Notes under the pieces: model-generated
Told to the model about the DNA's origin: nothing
Seen by the model: the letters and a program-made list of their open reading frames with translations, nothing else
Databases searched by the model: none
Shown: positions 51,195 through 62,941 of the stretch, piece by piece
How positions within the stretch are numbered: position 1 is the first letter of the stretch
How the letters are laid out: each line of letters starts with the position of its first letter
NCBI RefSeq assembly: GCF_000688455.1
Contig: NZ_JIAL01000001.1
Span: forward strand, 2,077,001-2,141,000
Reading direction: 5' to 3'
DNA length: 64,000 nt
Source: Pseudacidobacterium ailaaui
GTDB taxonomy: Bacteria; Acidobacteriota; Terriglobia; Terriglobales; Acidobacteriaceae
Position numbers and translations under genes: made by a program

Positions 51195-51350
51195 TTCCGC
51201 CCCCCAAAATGCCGCTTGCCTGAAGACGGCTCCTCTTCTCCGTTCCCGAGCCATTAACATGGATGCGGGCCTTCAGGGCCCCGTTTTGAAAGAAGACCGG
51301 GGAACCAGACGGCAAAAGGTCCGGACAAGAAACCGTCCGGTATGACAACG
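51195..51350 (+). promoter_or_regulatory. Structured leader candidate upstream of metH
   Basis: The 173-nt leader before metH contains hairpins: GGGCC-TTCA-GGGCCC near 51269, CCCCG with CGGGG around 51283-51305, and CCGGAC-AAGAAACC-GTCCGG at 51321-51340, ending 20 nt before the ATG. None matches the B12 box or the SAM/SAH riboswitch consensus that I remember. It could be an uncharacterised regulator of methionine synthesis or just chance stems. Confidence 0.35.
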
Positions 51351-51360
51351 CACAGCGAAC

Positions 51361-54852
<3,492 letters not shown>

Positions 54853-55079
54853 CATGGTCAGGGAGCTTTGGGTGCTCCACTCCAAGCTTCCGCTGCCGAT
54901 CTGCTTGGCGAAAGCAAGCTCCTTTGCATGAAGGTGCCGTGCCCGGTCCTTTGCGTCTCCATGCCTTCAGTGGGGGAGTGCTGATGAGGTCGGATCATCC
55001 AGGGTGAAGTGCCAAAACGTTCATCCAGCCCAGCTATTGGATACCCACAGAGCAACGATTCTGCTATCCTCACGCCAGT

Positions 55080-55433
55080 ATGGCCCCCCTCAGGATCCTG
55101 CACGTTTGTAGCCGCGACCTCATCCGCGAGTTGCGCGATGAAATCCTTCAACTGCATGGCTATCAGGTCGTCTCCACCCTTTCCGTGCAGGAGGCAGAAT
55201 CCCTCTACCGGCAGTCCCCGTTCGACCTTGTCCTCGTGGATGTAGAAGGGGATGGGCGCATTCCGATTGCCGAAAAACTCTGCGAAGATGTCCGCAGGAT
55301 CCATCCCGACCAGAAAGTGGCTTTCGTCTGCAATTATCGCGTGGCAGACAGCAGCGACTGTCCCGACGAGATCATCCGCAGCGAATTCAACCCTCAGGCC
55401 CTGGTCGAAGGGGTCAAAACAGTACTCGGTTAA
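55080..55433 (+). CDS. Degenerate receiver-like protein
   Basis: 117-residue single-domain protein with a CheY-like fold: ILHVCSRDLIRELRDEILQLHGY, then FDLVLVDVEGDG, where the Asp of the VDV position aligns with the phosphoacceptor. The usual N-terminal acidic pair is replaced by CSRD and the conserved late Lys appears missing, so phosphorylation is doubtful. A TATCCT box lies just upstream, so the mRNA could be nearly leaderless. It has no output domain. Confidence 0.6.
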   Translation: MAPLRILHVCSRDLIRELRDEILQLHGYQVVSTLSVQEAESLYRQSPFDLVLVDVEGDGRIPIAEKLCEDVRRIHPDQKVAFVCNYRVADSSDCPDEIIRSEFNPQALVEGVKTVLG

Positions 55434-55561
55434 AAAATTCTGATTTCAACAGAAAAAGTGCCGAGAATTACCCCTGATTTTGAAACAATAGAAATAGAGA
55501 GAGTTTTCTCGAAAGAGGGGACCTTCCATCTCGTTTGCATTGCCAATCCGTTAGGCGAGCT

Positions 55562-55650
55562 TCGCTAACCTCTTTCTTAAGAGGAATTTAGAAAAAATCA
55601 TCGAACGATTCGCCGGCGAGAGGCCATCAGGCCCCGCCGTTTTTGTTTTT
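55562..55650 (+). repeat. Terminator-bearing tandem repeat, copy 1
   Basis: 89-nt unit that recurs 145 nt downstream with about 6 mismatches. It begins TCGCTAAC, has a CCTCTT/AAGAGG hairpin, an A-rich stretch, ATCG-AA-CGAT, and ends in a GC-rich hairpin plus GTTTTTGTTTTT at 55615-55650. Upstream, GTTAGGCGAGCTTCGCTAAC gives an extra stem overlapping the start. Both strands can be read as coding, but the hairpin-plus-T-run suggests RNA. Confidence 0.85.
55615..55650 (+). terminator. Intrinsic terminator in repeat copy 1
   Basis: GGCG...CGCC and GGCC...GGCC form a two-part stem around ATCA, followed by GTTTTTGTTTTT. Confidence 0.7.
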
Positions 55651-55706
55651 CGGTCGGCATTGGGTTTCAGGCGACCCCTCGCACCCAGGAGGTGGAGATT
55701 CGATCA

Positions 55707-55795
55707 TCGCTAACTCTTTTCTTAAGAGGAATTTAGAAAAAATCATCGAACGATTCGCTGGCGGGAGCCCATCAGGCCCCGCCGTTTTTGTTTTT
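55707..55795 (+). repeat. Terminator-bearing tandem repeat, copy 2
   Basis: Second 89-nt unit. The mismatches fall in the first hairpin (which still can pair, CTCTT/AAGAG) and in the terminator stem (GGCGG/CCGCC, GCC/GGC), so pairing is kept. Its T-run ends at 55795, immediately before the GGAGG of the glucosaminidase gene at 55796-55800. Confidence 0.85.
55760..55795 (+). terminator. Intrinsic terminator in repeat copy 2, just before a gene
   Basis: GGCGG pairs with CCGCC and GCC with GGC, loop CATCA-like, then GTTTTTGTTTTT. The downstream gene's ribosome binding site begins at the next base, so transcription from upstream would have to pass this terminator to reach the gene. Confidence 0.75.
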
Positions 55796-55806
55796 GGAGG
55801 AAAAGC

Positions 55807-56271
55807 ATGACCATGCAGGAAGCATTTCTTCAGAAGGCCTGTCAGGCTGCAAGGGCCGCCGGGCACATCTTCCCCGAGTATGCCGCTTGTGAAGCCGCTC
55901 TTGAGTCCGGGTGGGGACTCTCTCTTCTTGCCACGGAGGCAAATAACCTCTTCGGCCAGAAACAGGCGCATCCGCCGCTTCCCGGCACAGAAACCATTGC
56001 TCTGCCCACGCGGGAATACCTTCATGGCACATGGAGCACTGTCCAGGCTTACTGGGTGAAATTTCCTGACTGGCAGGCCTGTTTCGCAGAGCGGATGCGT
56101 CGATTACGGACCCTCGCTTCGGGCTGGCCCCATTATGCGGCGGCGCTGTCTGCCCGGACCGGGGAGGAATTTATTCAGGAGGTTTCAAAGAGCTGGTCCA
56201 CGGACCCGCACCGGGCAGGCAAGGTCCTGTCGGTTTATGACCACCACGGGGCAGTGTTTCAAAAGGCTTAG
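55807..56271 (+). CDS. Glucosaminidase-family peptidoglycan hydrolase
   Basis: 154-residue protein resembling the FlgJ/mannosyl-glycoprotein endo-beta-N-acetylglucosaminidase fold: YAACEAALESGWGLSLLATEANNLFGQK, with the Glu in AALESGWG as the likely catalytic residue, then TVQAYWVKFPDW and YAAALSARTGEEFIQEV. No signal peptide, as in phage-type endolysins. It sits behind two terminator-bearing repeats. The TAG stop overlaps the stop of the convergent MFS gene. Confidence 0.8.
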   Translation: MTMQEAFLQKACQAARAAGHIFPEYAACEAALESGWGLSLLATEANNLFGQKQAHPPLPGTETIALPTREYLHGTWSTVQAYWVKFPDWQACFAERMRRLRTLASGWPHYAAALSARTGEEFIQEVSKSWSTDPHRAGKVLSVYDHHGAVFQKA

Positions 56272-57497
56272 TCCTTGCGGGCCTGGATGCGGTCGCGAAC
56301 CAGGGACAGATAAGCCACAGCTCCCAGAAACGTTACCCCCGAGCAGGTCTTCAGCGCGAGATGGAATGAATGGGTCTTGTCCAGAAGCCATCCTGTCAAC
56401 CATGGCGCAGCCGAGGCAAACAGAAAACTTGCGAAATTCTGTGCCGCCCCCACCCTGGCTACCAGATGTGCAGGCGTGGCGGTCTGCACCAGTCCCCAGG
56501 CTGACGTCCCGGCAAAATGGATAAAGAAGAGCGCCATCCCGATGACGGCCGCTGCCCCCCAAGCAGTGGCCGCGTGCGGGACCAGCAGGGTGCATGTGGC
56601 CGAGCAGAGCATCCCTGCAACAATCAGGCCTTTGCGGCTGTGCAAGGGATCGCGCCCTCGCCCCACCAGCGTGTCGGCCACTGCTCCATTCACCAGCATC
56701 CCGGCCGAGCCCATTAGGAAAGGCAGTGCCGCCAGCCATCCCGCGGCTTTCAGGCTTACTTGATGGGCCGCCTCAAGATAGCCCGGTACCCATGTCAGAT
56801 AGAGCCATGCCGTGTAATTGATTCCGCTGAATCCCAGCATCATTCCCCAGAGGGTGCGCTGTCGCAGCAGCCCCCAGACGTCCCGAGCCAGAGAAGCCCT
56901 CTCCTGAAAGCGAGTGCCATCATCCTGGGGAGATTTCGCAGGATAGACGGGCCACCAAACCAGCGCCACCACGACCCCCAGGGCTCCGATTCCCAAGAAC
57001 ATGCTGCGCCACCCGGAAGTCAACAGAAGCAGCGTCAAGACTGGAGGGGCCACTGCCTGTCCCAGCGTGGTCGAAGCGTTCAGGACGCCCATCGGCAGCC
57101 CACGCTCTGGCTCCGCATACCAGTCGCGAATGACTTTGACGCCTCCGGGCAGAAACGGTGCTTCGCCCGCTCCCAACCCGATGCGGGTGCCCGCCAGTGT
57201 CGCAAAGCCGGAGACGGTTCCGGTCGCCATCTGCGCTGCCGACCACAACAGCATACTCAGGCCCAGGACCGGCCGCGGGCCGGAGCGGTCCAGCAACCAG
57301 CCCGCCGGAAGCTGTGCCAGACCATAGGCAATAGAAAACGCAGAAAACAGCGCCCCGATCTGCGTTGCAGAAAGATGGAGCTCTCCCCGTAGCGTCGTAT
57401 TGGCGACAGAAAGCGCACTGCGGTCCAGAAAATTGACGATTCCGCCCAGAACAAGCAGAGCCAGGATGGCCGCGCGCAGGGGGTGAGATCGCTGCAT
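56268..57497 (-). CDS. MFS transporter
   Basis: 409-residue major facilitator with 12 predicted helices. The early motif GALFSAFSIAYGLAQLPAGWLLDRSGPRPVLG matches the family signature between helices 2 and 3. Resembles the anion:cation symporter (ACS) type for hexuronate- or glucarate-like substrates. The start is the ATG at 57497. Substrate not determined. Confidence 0.9.
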   Translation of the reverse strand: MQRSHPLRAAILALLVLGGIVNFLDRSALSVANTTLRGELHLSATQIGALFSAFSIAYGLAQLPAGWLLDRSGPRPVLGLSMLLWSAAQMATGTVSGFATLAGTRIGLGAGEAPFLPGGVKVIRDWYAEPERGLPMGVLNASTTLGQAVAPPVLTLLLLTSGWRSMFLGIGALGVVVALVWWPVYPAKSPQDDGTRFQERASLARDVWGLLRQRTLWGMMLGFSGINYTAWLYLTWVPGYLEAAHQVSLKAAGWLAALPFLMGSAGMLVNGAVADTLVGRGRDPLHSRKGLIVAGMLCSATCTLLVPHAATAWGAAAVIGMALFFIHFAGTSAWGLVQTATPAHLVARVGAAQNFASFLFASAAPWLTGWLLDKTHSFHLALKTCSGVTFLGAVAYLSLVRDRIQARKD

Positions 57498-57672
57498 TCT
57501 AGATGAAGATAGCAGGTAGGCCCCGTTCTCTTTTGCGCGCGGAGAAGGAGGAAGGGCCAGAAATCAATCGCACGGAGGTCTCCCAAACTAAGGCGGCCGA
57601 AACCATGTCTCCTCGACGGCCATTGCTGGCCGACGGTCCAGCCTCTGCCGTCGATCAGGATTGCGTGTGGTC

Positions 57673-57678
57673 TAAAAT
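57673..57678 (+). promoter_or_regulatory. -10 box for rnpB
   Basis: TAAAAT lies about 6-10 nt before the estimated 5' end of RNase P RNA. The -35 is not clear. Confidence 0.45.
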
Positions 57679-57683
57679 AGATG

Positions 57684-58126
57684 GAGCGGGCAGCCGGGCG
57701 GTCGCTGCCGTCATGCACATGCGTGACGGGAGAGGAAAGTCCGAACTCCGCAGGGCAGTGTGCCGGATAACGTCCGGGATTCAGGCGTCAAGGCCTGAAG
57801 ACGGCCAGTGCCACAGAAAACATACCGCCTGCGCCGCAAGGCACAGGTAAGGGTGAAAAGGTGCGGTAAGAGCGCACCGCTTCGACGGTAACGCCGAAGG
57901 CAGGGTAAACCCCACACGGAGCAAGACCAAATAGGGAGGGATGCGCGGCAAGACCCGTTCCGCCGCGCGGCGTTTCGGCCCGGAGCGCCAGCGAGGGTCA
58001 TCCAGACTGGCGGCCATGTGCCGCTAAGTGGAGCGGAAACCTCCGGGTAGGTCGCTTGAGCGCCGCAGCAATGCGTCGCCTAGAGGAATGACCGTCCTTG
58101 ACAGAATTCGGCTTACAGGCTGCTTG
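57684..58126 (+). ncRNA. rnpB: RNase P RNA (class A)
   Basis: The catalytic RNA that matures tRNA 5' ends. Diagnostic conserved segments are seen in order: GAGGAAAGTCCGAACTCC, GGGCAGTGTGCCGGATAA, CACAGAAAACATACCGCC, GGTAAGGGTGAAAAGGTGCG, the ACGGAGCAAGACCAAATAG region, TAGAGGAATGACCGTC and GACAGAATTCGGCTTACAG. The end segments GCAGCC near 57690 and GGCTGC near 58118 form P1. Ends are estimates. It lies upstream of fabD. Confidence 0.95.
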
Positions 58127-58133
58127 CAAATAC

Positions 58134-58164
58134 GGCCCTGCTTCTCCTGACCGAGAGCAGGGCC
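58134..58164 (+). terminator. rnpB terminator
   Basis: GGCCCTGC and GCAGGGCC form an 8-bp perfect stem with a 15-nt loop, 7 nt after the end of RNase P RNA. The following bases TTCCCGTG give a weak T-tract. Confidence 0.7.
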
Positions 58165-58256
58165 TTCCCGTGCTGAGGCGTATGCTGTGCTGGAGCCGTC
58201 TTTTTGGCTCCGCCCAGTTGCGCCAACCCGGTCGAATCAGTTGAAATACCTCTGAC

Positions 58257-59204
58257 ATGAACCAAAAAAAGCTGGTCTTTCTTTTTCCCGGACAAGGATC
58301 GCAGACCGTCGGCATGGGTCGCGATCTTTACGAGAAGTTTGCCATCGCGAAACAGACCTTTGAGGAGGCCGACGACGCCCTGAGGTTTTCGCTCTCCAAG
58401 CTCTGCTTTGAGGGGCCTGAAGAGCAGCTTCGCCTGACCGAGTTCACACAGCCGGCCATCTTCACCGTCTCAATTGCCGCACAGCGCGTCCTGGCTGAGA
58501 AGGGTATTCTGCCAAGTTTTGCCGCAGGCCATTCACTCGGCGAGTACTCGGCCAATGTTGCAGCGGGCGTGCTCTCGTTTGCTGACGCAGTAAAGACTCT
58601 GCGCAACCGCGGACGCTACATGCAGGAAGCCGTGCCGGCCGGGCAGGGCGCCATGGCAGCAGTTCTTGGTCTTGGCGCAGAAGCGGTCGTTGAGGTCTGC
58701 GCCAGGGCCGCCAGGGAGACCGCAGCCATCGTCTCGGCAGCCAACCTGAACTCGCCGGAGCAGACGGTCATCTCCGGCGCCGTTGCTGCCGTGGAGCGGG
58801 CCGCGGCTCTTGCCAAGGAGGCCGGGGCCAAGCGTGCTGTGATGCTTCCAGTGAGCGCGCCCTTCCACTGTGCGCTCATGCAGCCCGCGCAGGACCGCCT
58901 CGCCGAGGACCTGCGCCGTCTGAACTTTTCTGCGCCCAAAGTGCCCATTGTCACCAACGTAGATGCAGCGCTCGTCACGGAAGCTGGCCCGCTGTGCGAT
59001 GCGCTGGTCCGCCAGGTGACCGGCTCTGTGCGCTGGGTCGAGTCGGTCCGCCTGCTGACAGAACAGAAGCCGACGCATTTCCTTGAAGTAGGCCCGGGGA
59101 AGGTCCTCTGCGGGCTGCTACGCCAGATAGACCGCAGCCAGACGGCCCTGAATGTGGAAGATACGGCAAGCCTGGAAAAGGCCCTCGCTGCTCTGGAAGC
59201 CTGA
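58257..59204 (+). CDS. fabD: Malonyl-CoA:ACP transacylase
   Basis: 315-residue enzyme loading malonate on acyl carrier protein for fatty acid synthesis. The nucleophile serine is S93 in GHSLGEYSANV; FPGQGSQTVGMG is at the N-terminus and the histidine is in APFHCALMQPAQDRL. Full length. No other fab genes are adjacent in the window. Confidence 0.96.
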   Translation: MNQKKLVFLFPGQGSQTVGMGRDLYEKFAIAKQTFEEADDALRFSLSKLCFEGPEEQLRLTEFTQPAIFTVSIAAQRVLAEKGILPSFAAGHSLGEYSANVAAGVLSFADAVKTLRNRGRYMQEAVPAGQGAMAAVLGLGAEAVVEVCARAARETAAIVSAANLNSPEQTVISGAVAAVERAAALAKEAGAKRAVMLPVSAPFHCALMQPAQDRLAEDLRRLNFSAPKVPIVTNVDAALVTEAGPLCDALVRQVTGSVRWVESVRLLTEQKPTHFLEVGPGKVLCGLLRQIDRSQTALNVEDTASLEKALAALEA

Positions 59205-59231
59205 GCACCCCCTCAGAGGATGGCAACAGGA

Positions 59232-59268
59232 AAAGGCCCATCCCATGCGGCTTGCGGACAGGGCCTTT
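59232..59268. terminator. Hairpin between fabD and the Ig-like protein
   Basis: AAAGGCCC and GGGCCTTT form an 8-bp stem with a 21-nt loop. On the minus strand the stem is followed by TTCC, a short T-run. Confidence 0.55.
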
Positions 59269-59282
59269 GGAGCAAGACGTTT

Positions 59283-60215
59283 TTACTTGACGGTCAGGGC
59301 AAGTTGCAGGTTGTGTGTGGTGACCTGCCCGCCATTATTTGAGTAAGCAGTCACCGTAAGCGTGTAAGATCCGGCCGGAGTACCGGCATTTGCTGCTGGG
59401 GGATGGTTCAGGTATCCCCAGCGCGCATTACATGCTGAAAGCCCCGAGGCGCAGACCAGCAGAAGCAGAGGAAGCGCCAGCATCCGCAGCCCGGAGCGGC
59501 GCAGCCGCAGAAGCAGCCACGCTCCCGGCAGGGCCAGTGCATATGCGATCTGAGAAGCCCTTTCGCCCAGCGGAAGACCCTGGTTTCGGGCCCCCGAATA
59601 AGCGGAGGTCTGGATCTGGAGTGTACTCAGGGCGGAGGCGCCGTTCAAAGGCGTCACGATCTGTGGCGTAAATGTTGCTGAAGAACCATTCGGCAGTCCG
59701 GAGATCGAGAGCGTCACGGACTGGGTGAAGGACGCGCTGCTCGGCGTGATTGTGAGGACCACCGTGCCATAATCGCCAGGATTCAGAGAGAGGGAAGTGG
59801 GGCTTGCGGTTATGGAGAAATCCGGCAATGTGCCCGTGTCTTCCGCGTGCAGGTTTGCTCCTGCAGAGGCGGAGGCGGCATGGCTGCTGTCGCCCGAATA
59901 GACGGCGGTGATCTGCTTTACGCTGGCAGGAGGCGCGTCTACGGTCAGATCTGCCGTACCATCTTCTTTCAGAAACACAGAACCCAGAGATGTGGTCCCG
60001 CTCACAAAGCTAACGGTGCCGCCGGAAACCGCGCTCCCGGTCGGGTCCTGGACCTTGACCGAAAGCGTCGTTTTTCCTCCATCTTTTGCTACGGAAAGAC
60101 TGGTGCGTGTTGCAATGGTCTGACCGTGGCCGTGCGGAAGCACCAGTACAAGCGCCAGCAAAGCAAACATGGCGGCCGGAAACTTCCTGAAAATGTTACG
60201 TGACTGCAAACTCAT
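59283..60215 (-). CDS. Secreted Ig-like domain protein
   Basis: 310-residue exported protein. After a signal peptide (cleavage near GHGQT) there is a bacterial Ig-like domain (TRTSLSVAKDGGKTTLSVKVQDP, then VSFVSGTTSLGSV, ITAVYSGDSSHAAS), a second beta region (residues about 130-205), and a hydrophobic segment (about 215-265) followed by a short C-terminal beta domain with GSYTLTVTAYSNNG. Probably cell-surface. Common layout in Terriglobia; function unknown. Confidence 0.75.
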   Translation of the reverse strand: MSLQSRNIFRKFPAAMFALLALVLVLPHGHGQTIATRTSLSVAKDGGKTTLSVKVQDPTGSAVSGGTVSFVSGTTSLGSVFLKEDGTADLTVDAPPASVKQITAVYSGDSSHAASASAGANLHAEDTGTLPDFSITASPTSLSLNPGDYGTVVLTITPSSASFTQSVTLSISGLPNGSSATFTPQIVTPLNGASALSTLQIQTSAYSGARNQGLPLGERASQIAYALALPGAWLLLRLRRSGLRMLALPLLLLVCASGLSACNARWGYLNHPPAANAGTPAGSYTLTVTAYSNNGGQVTTHNLQLALTVK

Positions 60216-60384
60216 TCGTCCGGTTCTCTACCCTTTTGAGCGGAAATCTTGTAATACCCAATTGTATCTGTGCGGCGCAAAAACGGCGATGCCCGCAGCC
60301 CGGCATTTGTTAGACGCTGAGGGCAGAATTTGGCGATGACCGGTATCTGGGAAGCGCCGGAATACTATAGACTGCGGTCAGACA

Positions 60385-61143
60385 ATGGATGCATCTCTGG
60401 AACAGCTCTTTCATCTTCAGCACGTAGACCTGGAAATCTCGCAGTTGCAAAAGGCCATCGCTGCCTTGCCGCGGCATCTGGCCGCTCTGGAAGAACGGTT
60501 GCGTGTGCAGAAGTCGGCCGTGGAGGAAGCAGGCAGGGCCATCCAGGCCGAAGAGGCAAAGCGACGGCGCATGGAAAGCGACATTCAGGACCAGCAGCAG
60601 AAAATCGCAAAATTCCGCGAGCAGTCCGGCAGCGTCAAGACCAACGAGCAGTTTCACGCTCTCCAGCATGAGATTTCCTTTGCAGAGAATGAAATTCGCC
60701 GTCTGGAAGACGCCGAACTGGAGAGTATGGAGCAGTCGGAGCGTCTGGAAGCGGTGCTGCGGGAGGCGAAGCAGGAACTGGAGCGGCAGACGGCATTGAT
60801 TGAGCAGGAAAAAGAATCGGCCCGTGCGGAAATTACCCAGAAACAGCAACGGCTGGAAGCCTTGCAACAGGAACGCGAGGCCCTGCGCAGCCAGTTTGAG
60901 CCAGACCTGTTGGCCGACTACGACCGCATCACCGCCTCGCGCACAACGGCAGTGGCCAAGGTGAAGGACCAGCGCTGCCTGGGATGCCAGATGTTCCTTC
61001 GGCCCCAGATGTGGAACCAGGTGCGGCAGGGCGCACGCATGCATTGCGAGAGTTGTGGACGCCTGCTCTATTACGAGTCGGTCGCTGACCCAGCCGGCCA
61101 GTATGCGGACGATCAGCCCCGATGGAACGGGCCGACAGCATGA
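60385..61143 (+). CDS. Coiled-coil zinc-ribbon protein (PF02591-like)
   Basis: 252-residue protein with a long coiled coil (residues about 15-170) and a C-terminal zinc ribbon [10 protein letters not shown]...[10 protein letters not shown]. It belongs to the C4-type zinc ribbon family (CdsZ/DUF-like), probably a nucleic-acid-binding protein. Its TGA overlaps the ATG of the next gene (ATGA). Confidence 0.88.
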   Translation: MDASLEQLFHLQHVDLEISQLQKAIAALPRHLAALEERLRVQKSAVEEAGRAIQAEEAKRRRMESDIQDQQQKIAKFREQSGSVKTNEQFHALQHEISFAENEIRRLEDAELESMEQSERLEAVLREAKQELERQTALIEQEKESARAEITQKQQRLEALQQEREALRSQFEPDLLADYDRITASRTTAVAKVKDQRCLGCQMFLRPQMWNQVRQGARMHCESCGRLLYYESVADPAGQYADDQPRWNGPTA

Positions 61144-61664
61144 AGCGCATCGCCATTGATATGGATGAGGTGCTTGCCGATACGCTTTCAGAGCATGTGG
61201 CGCGCTACAACCGCGATTTCCAGGAGGCCATTTCGAAGGCCGATCTTGAGGGCCGCTGGCTATGGGAGATTGTTCCTGTGGAGAGGCATGCCCAGCTTGA
61301 GGCGTATCTGCGCTCTGAGGATTTCTTTGAAGACCTGCCCGTCATGCCTGACAGCCAGCGTGTTGTGAAGGCTTTGACGCAGAAGTACGAGGTCTTTATC
61401 GCGAGCGCAGCCATGGAGTTTCCGAACTCCTTTGGCCCGAAGTACCGCTGGCTGCGCCGCTATTTCCCCTTCTTGCCCCCGACACACTTTGTTTTCTGCG
61501 GTGACAAGGGCATTCTGGATGCGGATTTTCTCATCGATGACCAGCCCCGCCAGTTGCTGCGCTTTCGCGGCAAAGGTATTTTGTTTTCTGCCCCGCATAA
61601 TCTGCGGGTCACGGGCTTTCAGCGTGTCCATGGCTGGCTGGAGGTCGAAAAGCTGCTTTTGTAA
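61140..61664 (+). CDS. 5'(3')-deoxyribonucleotidase
   Basis: 174-residue HAD-family nucleotidase. The catalytic DxDxxxxD reads [11 protein letters not shown] and a conserved late motif is [13 protein letters not shown]. It likely dephosphorylates deoxynucleoside monophosphates to control dNTP pools. The ATG overlaps the preceding stop by 4 nt; an upstream ATG at 61122 is also in frame. Confidence 0.88.
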   Translation: MKRIAIDMDEVLADTLSEHVARYNRDFQEAISKADLEGRWLWEIVPVERHAQLEAYLRSEDFFEDLPVMPDSQRVVKALTQKYEVFIASAAMEFPNSFGPKYRWLRRYFPFLPPTHFVFCGDKGILDADFLIDDQPRQLLRFRGKGILFSAPHNLRVTGFQRVHGWLEVEKLLL

Positions 61665-61669
61665 ATCTT

Positions 61670-62296
61670 TTATGCTTTCCGCTTCCGTCTTTTCCTCACC
61701 TGGCGCAGTCCCAGGTAAATCAGGACAGCAAAAACTGCGCAGAGCAGGGCGAGCAGCGCAGCCGAGTGCTGACGCGCCAGGTCATGCACCATCGTGACGA
61801 TTTGCGGGCCATAGCGGATGACCAGGAGCGCTTCCACGGTAAAACGGACCAGTCGGCCCAGAAACACCGCTGCCAGGAAATCGCGCAGATGCATCTCAAA
61901 AACGCCGGCGCCAAAGACGAAGAGCTTCCAGGGCGTGGGGGGTGGGAGCATGGAAGGCACAAAGACGGCGAAAAATTCCTGCTTCTCAAAGCGGTCGCGC
62001 AACTGCTCAAAACGCTGCCGGTCGACCCGTTTCAGCAGGAAAAGTTCACCACCTGCCCGCCCCAGAAAAAAGGGCAGAAGGCCGCCGATCGATGAGCCGA
62101 TGGCGGCCATGATGGAGTAAAGATAGAAGTGCCTGGGATCGGCCCATACATATCCGGAGATGATGAGGTCCATGGGGACGGGGATGGTGCTGGAATCGAG
62201 CAGGGCCAGCACGCCCGCTCCCCAGAATCCGAGTGGCTTCAGTACGGCGACAAGCCAGGCGCTGAATTTCAAAAAGAGGGCTGAAAGACGTTTCAA
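61670..62296 (-). CDS. DedA/VTT-family membrane protein
   Basis: 208-residue polytopic protein of the DedA family (SNARE-associated/VTT domain): LDSSTIPVPMDLIISGYVW, then GSSIGGLLPFFLGRAGG and FVPSMLPPPTPWKLFVFGAGVFEM. Related proteins transport lipid carriers or cations. It is 4 nt overlapped with the upstream MogA-like gene on the same strand. Confidence 0.88.
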   Translation of the reverse strand: MKRLSALFLKFSAWLVAVLKPLGFWGAGVLALLDSSTIPVPMDLIISGYVWADPRHFYLYSIMAAIGSSIGGLLPFFLGRAGGELFLLKRVDRQRFEQLRDRFEKQEFFAVFVPSMLPPPTPWKLFVFGAGVFEMHLRDFLAAVFLGRLVRFTVEALLVIRYGPQIVTMVHDLARQHSAALLALLCAVFAVLIYLGLRQVRKRRKRKA

Positions 62297-62802
62297 GACG
62301 GTCTACTGTTTCCTGTGTTGGAAGGGATTTCATGCGTCTCCGTTCCGGCCAGCAGGCCCAGGGCGTGGGAGAGCAATGGAAGTATGGCCAGCAATGAGGT
62401 CGCCGCTCCGCGCGGGCTTCCCGGTAGATTGACAATGAGCGACTGGCCCCGGATTCCGCACACGGCACGGCTGAGGGCGGCAAAAGGGGTCTCCTTGCGG
62501 CCTTCCAGGCGCATCACCTCAGCAAGGCCGTCCAGCAGGCGGTCGCACATTTTCTGCGTGGCTTCCGGGGTGACGTCCCGCGGCGCAACTCCGGTCCCTC
62601 CCGTGGTGACGACCAGTTCGGCCTCGCTGCAACAGCTCCGGAGTGCGTTTTCGATGGCTGGCTGCTCATCTGGAACAGTGAGCTTGCACACGGTCACAAA
62701 TCCGTGGGCTGCCAGAAGCTCGGTGACGGCCGGGCCGGAGAGGTCCTGGCGGGTCCCTGCAAAGCAGGAATCACTGACGGTAATCACGGCTGCCTTCGGC
62801 AT
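62293..62802 (-). CDS. MogA/MoaB-like molybdenum cofactor protein
   Basis: 169-residue protein of the molybdopterin adenylyltransferase family. The binding motif is VVTTGGTGVAPRDVTPEAT and, later, IVNLPGSPRGAATSLLA. It may adenylate molybdopterin before metal insertion. Overlaps the DedA gene by 4 nt. Divergent from the TonB-like gene. Confidence 0.92.
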   Translation of the reverse strand: MPKAAVITVSDSCFAGTRQDLSGPAVTELLAAHGFVTVCKLTVPDEQPAIENALRSCCSEAELVVTTGGTGVAPRDVTPEATQKMCDRLLDGLAEVMRLEGRKETPFAALSRAVCGIRGQSLIVNLPGSPRGAATSLLAILPLLSHALGLLAGTETHEIPSNTGNSRPS

Positions 62803-62941
62803 ACTTTTCTGATTGTAACGGGAGGACCTTCGAGCACTACCGTTTCTCTTCGCGCTGAGTCAAACTGATAGATTTTTCCCCTCTATGTGAGAGAATGAAG
62901 AGATACAGGAAAATCCGGCCGGCGGCCTGAACCGTTTCCGA

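Noticed and set aside
55627-56025. Minus-strand frame through both repeats, ending KNKNGGA
   Set aside because: Low-complexity tail comes from the terminator T-run; it overlaps the glucosaminidase gene.
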